Source of the DNA: Populus alba
Taxonomy: Eukaryota > Streptophyta > Magnoliopsida > Malpighiales > Salicaceae
Reading direction: 5' to 3'
NCBI RefSeq assembly: GCF_005239225.2
Contig: NC_133290.1
Span: forward strand, 12,160,204-12,224,203
DNA length: 64,000 nt
The notes under the pieces were generated by a model. That model had not been told where the DNA came from. It searched no databases and worked only from the letters and a program-made list of their open reading frames with translations. Shown here piece after piece: positions 1 through 10,850 of this stretch. The position numbers and the translations under genes were made by a program. Within the stretch, counting starts at the first letter, position 1. The number at the start of each line of letters is the position of its first letter.

Positions 1-2550
1 CCATTACGCTGTTATCCAGTTGTCGTCCTGAATTTGGGCCTGTGGACCCCACCATGACGTAAGCATGGCAGAATTGCCGGGCGGTGGGGACATAACAAAC
101 CATGCGGTGTCAGGTCTTCACCGACCTCGTTTATGTCCTTAGCTACTCGTTTTCGAGGTTTTTTTTTACAAAAAAAAAACTAGCAAAACCTAAAAATATC
201 ATAGAGAAATTTAAAAAACCATACACTGTATATGTGTCATTGTATAAAGTGGGTTATAATAGTGAATGCTTGGTTGTCTTGAAAAAACTCTTTATAAAAT
301 GTTTTTTTAGGGATAAAATGATTTTTTTTAGTTGATTTGTTATTTTAGAATTGTTAAGAGGCGTTTAGATTATTATTTTTATTTTTTTGCAAAGTAAAAT
401 GATAATATTACCCTTAAAAAACATACAATTATCTAGTTATGACCTAAGATTTTTACCAGCATTTAATATTTTTTTCTACAATATAATACTCTTCACCCTT
501 GAATCCAAGTTTTCAAAAGTTTAACTAGAGGGGTTGATTCGAGATTTTAAAATGGTTAATTTATAATATCATTTGGGTTTTAAGGGTAGAGTAATATTTT
601 CATAAATAAAAAAAGTAATATAATATTGACGTGTGGCTTATAAAATTGTTATATGGTTATTTATGATTATTGGTGCTATTGTGTGATTGTTTATGGTTAT
701 TAACTTTGTTATTCAATTTCTTGTGGTTCCTGGTGTTGTGTAAAATTGTATGACTTGACTTGATTTAACTTTTTATTTTGTGATGAGAGATATTTATAAA
801 TGTTAATCAAACTCATTTTCTAAATTATTTTATAGAAAAACAAGTTTTTATGTTATAGATTCCTCGTGGTTGTAAGTACTTGGTGTTTGATATACAAATG
901 CTTCCCATTGATTATGGTAAATTTTTGTTTTGGCTGGTGGATTTTTATGTACCATCATATAGTTTTAATATATTATTATAACATTTTAGGCTCAAAAGAA
1001 ATTATTCCACAAGAATTGAAAATGATTTATTGAAGAAGAAATTAAATTCAATAAGAGAAAGTATATTCATGATAATATGATAGCATAACAACTAGCAGAA
1101 AGTTTCCTCCAACATGAACAAGTCGAGATTGTCGTCGTCCCTTCATCAGCTGAACTCTTATTGCTTAAACAAATAATTTCTCAACTACACTCGTAATCAA
1201 TCACAATATTGTGTAAGAACAACAAACATCCTTTCGGAGGAAACTTCATGGAAAGTGAGTTCCTTGTATTAGAACCCTAATTTCACTTTCCATGTAGTTT
1301 CCTGATATTATATTTCATGGACTCATTAACATTTTATTCTTTTTTTAATGATATTTTATAATTTCAAGTACTTTTATAAACATAAAAGAAATGATATGTA
1401 CACCATTTAATTTTCATGAAAAATGTTTTTTGTTTTTTAAAACTAGATTTATCCTTCCAAAAATTGATTTTTTATTGACTAATTTTTCAAAATAAAACCA
1501 AACAAAAAAAGAAATTGTTAGAAAAAATAAATAGAAAATGTGTTCAAAGACGGGCGTTGTTCAAGAAGGAAATAAAATTAATAATTGTTCAAGGCGATTG
1601 AGTTGAAAAAGTTTACTCTATTTCTTGATTTTTTAGATTTATATCTGGGACGTGCACTAAAGAGAGATTTTTAAAATTCTCTTAATGCACCCTACTGACG
1701 TAGAAGGTGAATTCTTATGAAATGATTTATTTTAATTAAAGAGTTAAAATATTATGATATAATGAATATTGAGTATGTTTTGAATTGCTTGAGAAAAAAT
1801 AGAGGCAATTTCAAATTTGTTGGGTAGAGAATAAATTATTTAGAAGGTAATATTGAAAATAATAAAAAGATAAAGTTCAAGATGATACCAGAATTTGTCT
1901 TACTCTGAATTTTTTTTTGTAGGACAAAGACACACTATGACCTTTTAATGCACAAAAATAGTTAGAAATAAGATCCAACGAGATGTTAATTTTATGACAA
2001 ATCAAATAATATTGGAGTTATATTTTATAAAATCCTTCTTATTGAGTTCTGTGTATAATATTAATATATAAAAAATTATTATTTTATATGTCAAGGGGAT
2101 CTATATGTTTTTTATATAATTATATTATTTTATAAATTTAAAAAAATTATTAATTTATTACATTGGTTACAAGTTAGAATATATCAAAAAAATATTACTG
2201 AATAAAGTATATATATTGAAGCTACCAGCCTACCATGTAATTGGAAGAAAAACAAATTTAAAATATTTTTTATTTTAAAAAATATTAAAATAATATTTTT
2301 TTTAAAAAAATATTTTTATATTATTATATTAAAATCATAAACATAAAAATATATTAATTTAAATTAAAAAAATTTAAAATTGTTTAAAATCCCAGTGCCA
2401 AACACCGATGAAAATATAAAAGTGACAATACTTTTCTCATTTTGAAAACTTTCGAGGGAGCGTAATTCATTTAAGGGAGACGGAATAATTGAATCTCTGT
2501 TTGATTCAGTACGAAATGTACTGAAAAGCTCAATAATCGAAGTTTTACTC
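1..2550. other. AT-rich intergenic stretch, no gene seen
   Basis: No open frame here has coding character. The first ~130 bases are clearly richer in G+C than what follows and could be the edge of a gene or transposon lying outside the window, but I recognise nothing in them. The remainder is A/T-rich with long A and T runs. Around 2240-2400 there is a block of alternating A and T runs that resembles the internal part of the hAT-like MITEs elsewhere in the window. Confidence 0.5.
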
Positions 2551-2800
2551 TTTTTTTTTATTATTAACGTGAGTGTCCGGGTCAGCTTGCGTGCACCACA
2601 ACTAATCTCACGACCCACTAAACATCCTGTAAGCTCAATAAGCAGGTAAGACACCGCGGGAGTGACAGACATACACACAGAAAGGACCCAATAAAGACAG
2701 GAAAAGAACAAACTCTCCAGCCCCACTTCCATTGAAACTCGAACCAAAATTTAAAAAAAAAAGCTGCCCCAACAACCACTAAGCCAACAACATGTTGCTA
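2551..2800 (-). mobile_element. tRNA-derived SINE
   Basis: Read on the minus strand, this begins with an RNA polymerase III A-box-like word (TGGCTTAGTGG, near 2790-2780), followed by a B-box-like word (GGTTCGAGTTTC, near 2745-2733). It ends with the motif CCGGACACTCACGTTAAT and an A-rich tail near 2551-2575. This layout (tRNA-like head, unrelated body, short tail) is that of plant SINEs. The 3' end is shared in degraded form with the copies at 8.8, 34.9, 36.0 and 48.5 kb. I could not fix a target-site duplication. Confidence 0.65.
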
Positions 2801-3740
2801 ATCAAAGTTTTACTTTTAACTTTCATGGTGGTCAGGGCTCGCAATTGTGAGTGCCATGTGATCAATATTCACCCCTCAAAATTTTGTTATCCTGATATCT
2901 TAAAATGAGAAACTTTATTGGTATGAGGTATAATTATAATTAATCCATTGAAATATATATATAGAAATACAACTAGATAGTTATGAAACTAAATTGTATT
3001 TCTTAATTATTCAAAAATTTGAATTTCATCTACTTGATTTTCTCCATAAGGTGAATAAATTGATTGGATTATAATATAAAATATATTGTTTTAGATTTAA
3101 TTATTATTTATTTCAACATGCATGCTTAAACTTATAAAGATTTTAAACAAAAAATTTTGTGATTGGAATATTTATATTTAAAGATATTAAAGATAGTATT
3201 GAAATCTTGATGAATATTTTGAAAAATAACCTTAATACCCTAAGGCTATTCAAGCCAATGACCAAAGGAAAATAAATAAATTCAACAATTACATCATTAA
3301 AAATCAAAGTCAAACTTTACTTGCGTTTAGAACTTAAAAAATATAAAATAAAGTTAATACTTTATAAATAAGAGAAATCTTATATAAGATGTAACAATTT
3401 TTTTTAAAAAAAATTGTGATTCTGATAACAACAATAATAATAAAAATAAGGCTAATAATTAGATGATTGAAGTTTACATCGCTTAATTAAATATAGGTTG
3501 GTAGGAATTGATTTTTTTTTTTTATCTCATATAACACTGATTACTACAAGAAAATCAATAAATAAAAACGAAAAATATTAAAAAAATATTTTTGTCAGTA
3601 ATTTTTTTTATTATGGGATGTATGGTAAAATACAAAAAGGATTAACAAAGAACACTGCCTAAATAGCATCTGGGCTCTAGTGAATTTTATTCTTATCCTC
3701 ATTTTCTCTCTCATTGCTTTGGGTTTTGTGCATGCCTTTT
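2801..3740. other. AT-rich intergenic stretch, nothing recognised
   Basis: Low-complexity A/T-rich sequence without a supported frame, RNA gene or transposon end. It separates the SINE at 2.6 kb from the T-rich dispersed repeat that starts near 3.74 kb. Confidence 0.4.
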
Positions 3741-4560
3741 CAAAAATTAAATGTATCATGTTAGTTTATATTTGTATTCATTTTGGTCCTTTTTTATTGC
3801 TATTTATTTTGTGATTGCTATTTGTTTTGTTTTTAATGCTTTTTTAATTTTGCTTATCGTCATTTCATTTCATTTCATTTTTGTATCTAATTTTATCCTT
3901 ATTTTTTTATTGTATTTTTTTTTATATTATTTTCTTGATTTATTTTATTTTTCAATCCAATCCCTTATTAATTTATTTTATTTTTATCCTAGATTTGATA
4001 TTCATTCTATCAATTGCTATTTGTTTAGTTTTGTAACTCTTTTCTTGATTTATTTTTTCTCAACTTCATCCCTTGATATTTGGATGATTGTGAATTTTGT
4101 TTCATGGTTTTTCGGTGTTTGCCTTATATGGGGTAATTTCAGTTTCAAACGTTAGCGTGATTTGATCTTGATATCTTTTTTAAAATTAATTTTTTTCAAT
4201 TTCATCATTCGATATTAAGTTATTAGACATTGAACTTTATAATTTCTTATGCTTTTCTTTTTATAGTGTTATCTCGATTTCATATCTTGGATTGTGAATT
4301 AGTTGAGTTAACCTGAGTTGACTCAATTTTTTTTTTTTCAAATTTCATTATTTAGTTTGCTTGAGAGTTGATTTCCAATGTTTTATTCAAATTTTTTGTA
4401 TAGATTATTCTAGTTTCATGACCGAGTTGCGAATTCAGCATGTTGACTTGAGTTAAGTTTTTTTTTATTCTTTAAATTGATTTTTTAGTCCATTCTTCAA
4501 TGTTTAATTCACTTGTAATTGAGCTTTGATTTTTTTTATAAGATTATTTTATTTTTATTT
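3740..4560 (+). repeat. T-rich dispersed repeat (GAGTTAACCTGAGTTGACT type)
   Basis: A pyrimidine-rich block (runs of T separated by CATTT, GATTT and similar words) punctuated by phrases such as GAGTTAACCTGAGTTGACTC and TTTCATGACCGAGTTGCGA. The same phrases recur at 55110-55560 on this strand and, reverse-complemented, at about 49880-50900. It is therefore a dispersed family and not a gene. The 134-residue hydrophobic frame across 3751-4155 follows from its T-richness. The element class is unknown; a decayed LTR-retrotransposon piece is possible. Confidence 0.45.
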
Positions 4561-4910
4561 AATTTTTACTTTATTATCCTTTTAATATCGTTAAAATATT
4601 TAGAGAATATATTTTCATAGCAATGACAAACATGTTTTTTTTATATATATAGTTATATTATTAAATTAACAAGCTTAATTATCCAACTCATTCAAATAAA
4701 CAACTCAACTCTAAGATTTTCCTTACTCTTTTCAAAATATTATTATCATTCAAACATCTATCTAGTAGATACCAATATTATAACATCATCGCACCTGTAG
4801 ATATGCTAGAATTTCCTCGATCTCAGAAAATTATTTTCTCATGTAAGACTCTCCCCATCCGCCCTCGCCCCCTCGCTAATAAAATTCACAAATATCCTAC
4901 GCTGAAAGCA

Positions 4911-4959
4911 GAAGAAGAAGAAGAAGAAGAAGAAGAAGAAGAAGAAGAAGAAGAAGAAG
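4911..4959 (+). repeat. (GAA)16 microsatellite
   Basis: An uninterrupted run of the trinucleotide GAA. It encodes a run of glutamates in one frame, but no gene around it is supported. Confidence 0.97.
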
Positions 4960-5212
4960 CTGCACGATCATGCATGATTTCTGGAATAAGAGATTTATTT
5001 GACTAAAAATTTATGAAATAACTAAAGCTAACCAATGTGAATTTTTCTTATCATAAGTGGTTGGACATTTTTGCTCGAATTAAAAAAATAGCTACGCCGG
5101 GTTTAATATGAAAAGCTGAAATGGCTAATTATTCACCTACAAGACCCAATAATTAAAATTTAAAAAATTACAGAAGATTCCGTGAAAATATATTATACAG
5201 TGTACATTAAAA

Positions 5213-5345
5213 ATGTGTTTGGCAGCAGGCAAAATATTATTTGCTTAAAATTTTAAATATTTATCTTTTAAAAAATTAATTTTTAATATTTTTAAATTAT
5301 TTTAATATATTAATATAAAAAATAAATTTTAAAAAATAATCAACC
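5213..5345. mobile_element. hAT-like MITE fragment
   Basis: It opens with GTGTTTGGCAGCAGGC and runs into the characteristic A/T blocks (TTTAAAAAATTAATTTTTAA, then AAATTATTTTAATATATTAA) seen in the fuller copies at 51.6 and 17.6 kb. The distal inverted repeat is not visible, so this is a truncated or diverged copy. Confidence 0.4.
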
Positions 5346-5479
5346 AATATCTAAGCCTATAGCATTGGCCAGCTGCTTCACTATTCAATGGGAAGCAAAG
5401 TAAATCATGCATAACTTTTAGTCATCATAGATTTAAGATATTTCACTCTAGCTCTAATATTAATAGCATGATTGAGAAT

Positions 5480-5665
5480 ATAGTACTGATTATTTTTTAA
5501 AATATTTTTTATTTAAAAATTTATTATAATAATATATATTTTTTATTTTTTAAAAATTAATTTTAACATTAGCATATTAAAATGATCTAAATATATATAT
5601 ATAAAAATATTAATTTCAAACAAAAAAAAATTAAATTTTTTTTAAAATAAAAAAACAAATATACT
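5480..5665. mobile_element. hAT-like MITE fragment
   Basis: It carries the core blocks of the same MITE family: a TTTTTTAAAATATTTTTTAT block, then TTTAAAAATTAATTTTAACA and AGCATATTAAAATGATC. Both ends are degraded. Confidence 0.35.
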
Positions 5666-5752
5666 GAATATCTTTCAATCGTAACTTGGTAGCTTCCGAA
5701 GACTTTCAATGCTGCCCTTTATCATTAATAGCATATGAAAACTACTGGTAAC

Positions 5753-5831
5753 CGCTGGGTCAGTGGGACTAAAATGAGGCATAAAGTATTTGTCCCACAA
5801 ATTAATAGCTTCGTCCACTGACCCAACGCTT
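5753..5831. repeat. Imperfect inverted repeat around GGGTCAGTGG
   Basis: The left arm GCTGGGTCAGTGGGAC (about 5754-5769) pairs with the right arm GTCCACTGACCCAACGC (about 5815-5831), with about 45 bases between them. The arms are more G+C-rich than the surroundings. It could be a hairpin or the ends of a very small transposon. No target-site duplication was identified. Confidence 0.6.
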
Positions 5832-6737
5832 TATTACTTTCTTGTTTTGTTTATTGTTTTTTATTTGTGGGTCAAATACCCAAACAGCCTATAAAATGCT
5901 TATGCAATCTGTAAAATCATTATATTAATTTAGTCATCATTATATATTTTTTTAAAAATTATTTTTTATCAATATATTAAAATCATTCAAAAATATTTAA
6001 AATACATTAATTTGATATTTTTTGAAATAAAAAATAATTTAAAAAATTGTAACGAAAAAACAAGCACTCTATTGGCAAGCTGGAGTCTTGAATTATTTTT
6101 AGAAATTTCTTAAGTTTGTATTATTAGTGATGGGCTCATTGTGGCTAACGAAGTTTGAAGCTTTTACGTTGTTAGTTGAAAACAATTTGAGCCATTTGGA
6201 CCATAAGAAGGAGCAGAAACAACATGGGCCATAGTAACGCCTTGGGCTGGTGGGCTACAAACCATGTGCGCACCTTGTAAGGGCTTTCCTTTAAATATAA
6301 ATGATGGTCAACCATGTACAAAGGCTCTTTAGTCAACAAAAAAAAAAAAGAGCGAACTTGTGGTAAAATCCAACTTAACTTCCCAAACTATTAGGTGAGA
6401 AAAATTGACCATAGAGTCATCATAACCATCTGTTTTCAACGGAGGTAGTTAATTGTTTTTTCCTGATAGTTTGAGGGTCTAAAATCAGAAAAGAAAAAGG
6501 TTGGAGATTAAATTGAATTTAGCTAGAAGTTAGGGTCTTTTGACCAATTAACTGTAAATCAAACTTTAAATACCAAGGTTGGTTTGAATGGTTTCCACGT
6601 ATTGATAAGCATCTAGGCATTGGCTTTGGCCGGTGTCTAGGTTGATAATTTCAACTCTCATTTCATGATTAACCTAGCCATTATAGTTTTAGAAGTATTA
6701 CATTATAATCCTTATAGTTTAAAGGTCTCAATGTTAA

Positions 6738-6850
6738 GTTGTTAACCCCAAAGGGTTGGTTTAATGGTATTTAACTCGGGGCTTGGAGGTTTACTCCCTG
6801 CGTGTCTCAAGTTTGAATCCCCTACCAACAAATCTTAGTTTCAAACTATA
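6738..6850 (+). mobile_element. SINE head (tRNA-like 5' part only)
   Basis: The A-box-like word TTGGTTTAATGGT and the B-box-like word AAGTTTGAATCCCC are about 45 bases apart, as in the tRNA-like heads of plant SINEs. The usual 3' body (CATGGTCGTTAA... CACCCA) does not follow, so this is either truncated or a different SINE family. Confidence 0.45.
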
Positions 6851-8827
6851 AAAACCTTGTTTGGTACGTGAAAGCTAATTCATGATATCCTGTGTTTTTT
6901 TTTTTTTTTTTTTCAAAAAAGAATTTAATGTGAAATTGATGATTTCTAATAAGAATAGATGTTGTCTTCACTGTTATATAGCTTATGTATACTACCTTTA
7001 GAAGATTTATAGACATAGAGAAAAACACACTTGTTATGATGACCAAAGTTTTATTAGTTATAGTGTCTAATAGCTCACGGCACCTTTTAAATTTTTTTTT
7101 ATTTAATTATATGATAATTAAAATAAATATTTGTTAGAAAAACTAAGATGAAAAAATATATTTTCTTAGTCAATATTATTTTTATTATTCATGTATTTTT
7201 TTATGTTGGCAATTATATTTTTTTTTTTATTAAGGACATGGTTTATTGAATAAAAAGTAATACCAATTACAGAAATTCTTAAGAGTTCCAATGATTTTGA
7301 TTAAAGAGGAAAAATATATCTATTTAATTAAAAACTCTTTTTCTTTATGCATGTATTTATTTATTCTTTAAAAAAACATGTTTTTTTATTATTAAAAACA
7401 TTATTTTCAAAATAGAACTTATTATGATCGTGAAAGTAAGTTACAATAAAAAAATTAAAAAAAATCATGAATAGACTATTTTTATGCATTTGTATGAAAA
7501 AATATTTGAGAATTATTTTTTAAGAAAAATATATAAAATTTCACAATAAAAAATAAAATAGATATTTGTTTCTCATTGAATTTCAATGACTTAGTTTTTT
7601 TTTGAAAAAAAAAAACTTTGAATATTAGGTTAATGCATAATTATTCATAAAATAACGGTTAAAATTACCATAAAAATCTCTATTCTTCTTTAAAACTATG
7701 GTATAATTGGATAATTTCTTAGATAAATGTTTAATCAAATCAAGAATTTTATTCTAAAATTAAAAAAAAAATCTGGTAAGGGTCATTTAACAAAAAGACC
7801 AAGCGTGTCTAGGTCTGAAAAAAATGAGTCTACACATGTTTAATAGTTTTATTTTTTTTCTTTACAAACTAACTATACAAAGTTAAAAGAAAATAAAAAT
7901 TTTAATGACTTTGTCTTGTAAGTATTATAAAAAGAGGACAATTATCATAATTTATTTTTTTATCCTTGATTTTTCCATGTGTTTTTAAAAATTATATTTT
8001 TGCTTCAATTTAATTTTTAATATTTCATTTAATTCTTATCACGATGATAATAAAAAAGAGTTTAATGAGTGAAATAAGAAGAAAAAAAGAAAAAAAGAGA
8101 CTAAAAAATAATAATAAAAGATTATGTAAAAGAGAAACAATAAATAAATAGAAGGTTCAAGTAAAATTAAAAAATTATTGAAAGTGTGTGTAAAAGAGGA
8201 AATTTAATTAATTAAGAATCTGTTTTAAGAATTTGACAATATAATTGCTTAACGTTTTTTTTTCTACTTTAGTTTTTCCCCTTTTGTAGGGTCCAAATAG
8301 TTAAATAGAGGATGAGAAAAAAAAGAAAAAAAGAAAGAAAGAAAGAGGATATGCATGGAGATTGAAAAGAGATACACTTGTAAAATAAACAAGCGAAATT
8401 AGTACAAGGAAGAAGTAAAAAAACACAGGAGTCCAATTTATCCAACAACAACCATTTTTCGGTATCGGATCTCTTACCATAGTGGGAGGTGGTCGCCACC
8501 TTCCATGCCAAAAGAAAGAAGAGGGAGTCTTGCACAATGCATGGTGGTCCACGCGCCTCCTTGGGCTAATGAAGCATGGAATGGAGCTTTGAAAGAAGAC
8601 ATGTCAACTTTTGCGTGAGCAACAACACATCATGCTGGGGCTGTTTCTTTCTATTTTCCAGGACTTTTCTTCTCATCTGATCTAATCCTGACGAATCGTT
8701 ATTGGCAATTTTAATCCAACATATGGTATATTTGTTGATCGAATAATTTTGTGATTTGTTTCGTGAATTTTTGAATTATAAACATGTATTAATATAGATA
8801 TTGTTTTAGATAAATTCACAATATATT
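6851..8827. other. Intergenic, AT-rich; no supported gene
   Basis: Mostly low-complexity sequence. The segment 8440-8660 is less A/T-rich and has overlapping minus-strand frames (8301-8552 and 8269-8535). They contradict each other in frame, and neither shows a family signature, so neither is called. Confidence 0.4.
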
Positions 8828-9008
8828 CATTATTTTATTTTATTAATATGGGTGTCTGAGCTAGTTCGCATGTACCTCGATTAATTCCATGAACTCTAAA
8901 TTTAACGACCATGTAAGCTTTTAGTAGCTATGAGGTTTATAAAACTCGAATTAGTGACTTCTAGAGAGTACATCTAGAACCTGACCAGTTAAGTTACACC
9001 ACTTAGAG
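8828..9008 (-). mobile_element. tRNA-derived SINE
   Basis: On the minus strand: an A-box-like GTGTAACTTAACTGGTCAGG near 9003-8984, a B-box-like TAATTCGAGTTTT near 8963-8950, the body phrase TTACATGGTCGTTAAATTTA, then GAACTAGCTCAGACACCCA and an A/T tail at about 8828-8850. The same body is seen in the plus-strand copy at 34.9 kb, which has the cleanest boundaries. Confidence 0.7.
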
Positions 9009-10150
9009 TTTCATGATTTATTAACATATTTATAGTTATTTATGGTAGTTTAGTTTGGTAAAATAATTAAATTTAAATGGGTTAATATAAATTAAATAAT
9101 TTAAAAAATTTAATCAAAACCCATGTCTCTGTTAGTTATTATTTTATACTTGCATAAAAAAAAAAGTGAGAATTGGGTTTAGTTGTCAAGTTAAAACTTT
9201 CCTAGAGATTTTTATCTTTAATAAATACATGTATTTAGTTTAGATGAAATATTTTTTTTAGGTTGCCAGCCTCTAGTACTCGGGTTGCCCCGACTAATCT
9301 GGTGGTCGTTTCGAGTCGTATACCTGACAGTGGCAGGTGAGGCTACCAACAATAATGTAATTTATTTTAGGTTGGATATTTTATGGTGATTTTTGTCTTT
9401 TATTTAATATAAGAAGTCTTTTATCTAAAATTTTTTCAAAGCTAGTTAGAGTTTTTAGTAATTATAAAATTAGTTGGTGACCAACTTATTTTTTTATTTT
9501 TATCCTTTAGACATGATTAAATAGCCATAACCAAGTATAATTCAACATGGAAAATCAAATATAATTTTTTAAATTTTATTTGATTCTCCTATTTATTTTT
9601 TTATTACTAGGTCCCTTATTTGCTTGCTATTGGCTCTCTAATCTTTTTTTATTCTTTAATTTATTTTTTATTAAAATAAAATAAAATATTAATAAAAATA
9701 ATGAAAATTGACTGAATTTCAAGGAAAATATATTTTAGAAAAATTCTATATTTTTGAAAATATATTAAAAAAAACCAGGGTAAAAAAAATAAGCTATCTC
9801 CGTTGTTCTCTTTTTACATTACTCATAATACAAAGATAATGGAATTTTTTAATTTTATATAATAAGTTTGTAAAGATCAAAAGATAATGATACATGAAAA
9901 TTTAAATTTAAATGAGTTAAATCTAGAAATAACCAATCTCATCTCAGCATAAAATTTAAATGATAAAAATTATTAGCCTAGTAATTTCAACACAAAAGTT
10001 TAAAAATTGGATTAAAATTATTTAGGGGACCCATTGCTCCTGCTTCCTGGAAAAACTTTAAAACAAAATTTATATATTTTTGTACTTGAAGAAAGATACA
10101 ACTTGACATGAATAAATATTTCCCCTCTTCTTTCTTGTTGAATAAAAAAA
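9009..10150. other. Intergenic, AT-rich; possible repeat piece at 9265-9350
   Basis: The only non-random stretch is 9265-9350 (CCTCTAGTACTCGGGTTGCC ... GGCAGGTGAGGCTACC), which is G+C-rich and may be a diverged SINE or LTR fragment. No gene is supported. Confidence 0.3.
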
Positions 10151-10430
10151 AAAAGTCATTGGCCTGGCAAATCAGTGATTCTGAATTTGTCGTCAAGCAC
10201 GGATGTGGATAGCGGAGTCGCCCGGTAAAGTCTCTTTTCTAGCCTCTGTACAAAGAACAACTCGGTCCTTCTGGCAAAAGCTTCAACACGATTGATTAAA
10301 ACTCTATATACTCCTTCAAGGATTTGGTATGAGCTATTCATTTTGTAAAATAAAATTAAAAAATCCATAAATGACTGGGATCGAACGTAGACCAGCACCT
10401 TATACGTTGGGTCATGGAGTCTTTTTGTTT
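10151..10430 (-). other. G+C-richer island, unassigned
   Basis: On the minus strand, 10398-10156 stays open for 80 codons and ends ...LDDKFRITDLPGQ. I do not recognise the protein. The upstream part contains a TTCGATCCC word that could equally be a Pol III B-box of a SINE. It lies 450 bases upstream of the TLDc gene and on the opposite strand. It may be a gene fragment or chance. Confidence 0.25.
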
Positions 10431-10850
10431 ACTGTTTCCTTAAGATTTTTATATAAAAATATATATAGAGGTTAAAAAGTGAAATACGAGGGTCTCAAAT
10501 CAGGGGTGTTGTTGCATCATCATTTTTTTAGCTAGAAAATCCGAAGACAAGACTTTGAACATACTCTTCTCCCCTCCTCCGGTCGGTAGAATAGAACCCT
10601 TCTTCCCCTCCTTCAACCTACCTCTAGGTATCGAAAAGCAGAAAACAAGGCTTTTATCTATGAGCGTATCTGTTGCTGAACCCAGAAAGGAAACAAGAAC
10701 TGGGATGCCATGGCCATGGGAATATGAAAGGAAAGATATCTGCAAACATAATCTCTTTTAGTATACTATTTGTGTAGTTTTTAGTCTGTTTTTTTTTGTG
10801 GAAAAGAAATCCGTTCTACCAATTTTTATTGTTTTAAAGAAAAAGGGAGC

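Noticed and set aside
2364..2747. 127-codon minus-strand frame
   Set aside because: It runs through a SINE and neighbouring A/T-rich DNA, with no protein similarity that I recognise.
3751..4155. 134-codon open frame, very hydrophobic
   Set aside because: It lies in a T-rich dispersed repeat; phenylalanine, leucine and isoleucine codons follow from composition, and no membrane-protein family is recognisable.
4803..5006. Frame with a polyglutamate run
   Set aside because: It is produced by the GAA microsatellite; nothing on either side supports a gene.
6738..6850. Possible tRNA gene (A- and B-box-like words)
   Set aside because: No cloverleaf or acceptor stem could be formed; it fits a SINE head.
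10500..10761. Overlapping 81- and 68-codon frames on opposite strands before the TLDc gene
   Set aside because: They mirror each other over the same DNA, have no family features, and lie where the promoter and 5' leader of the TLDc gene would be.
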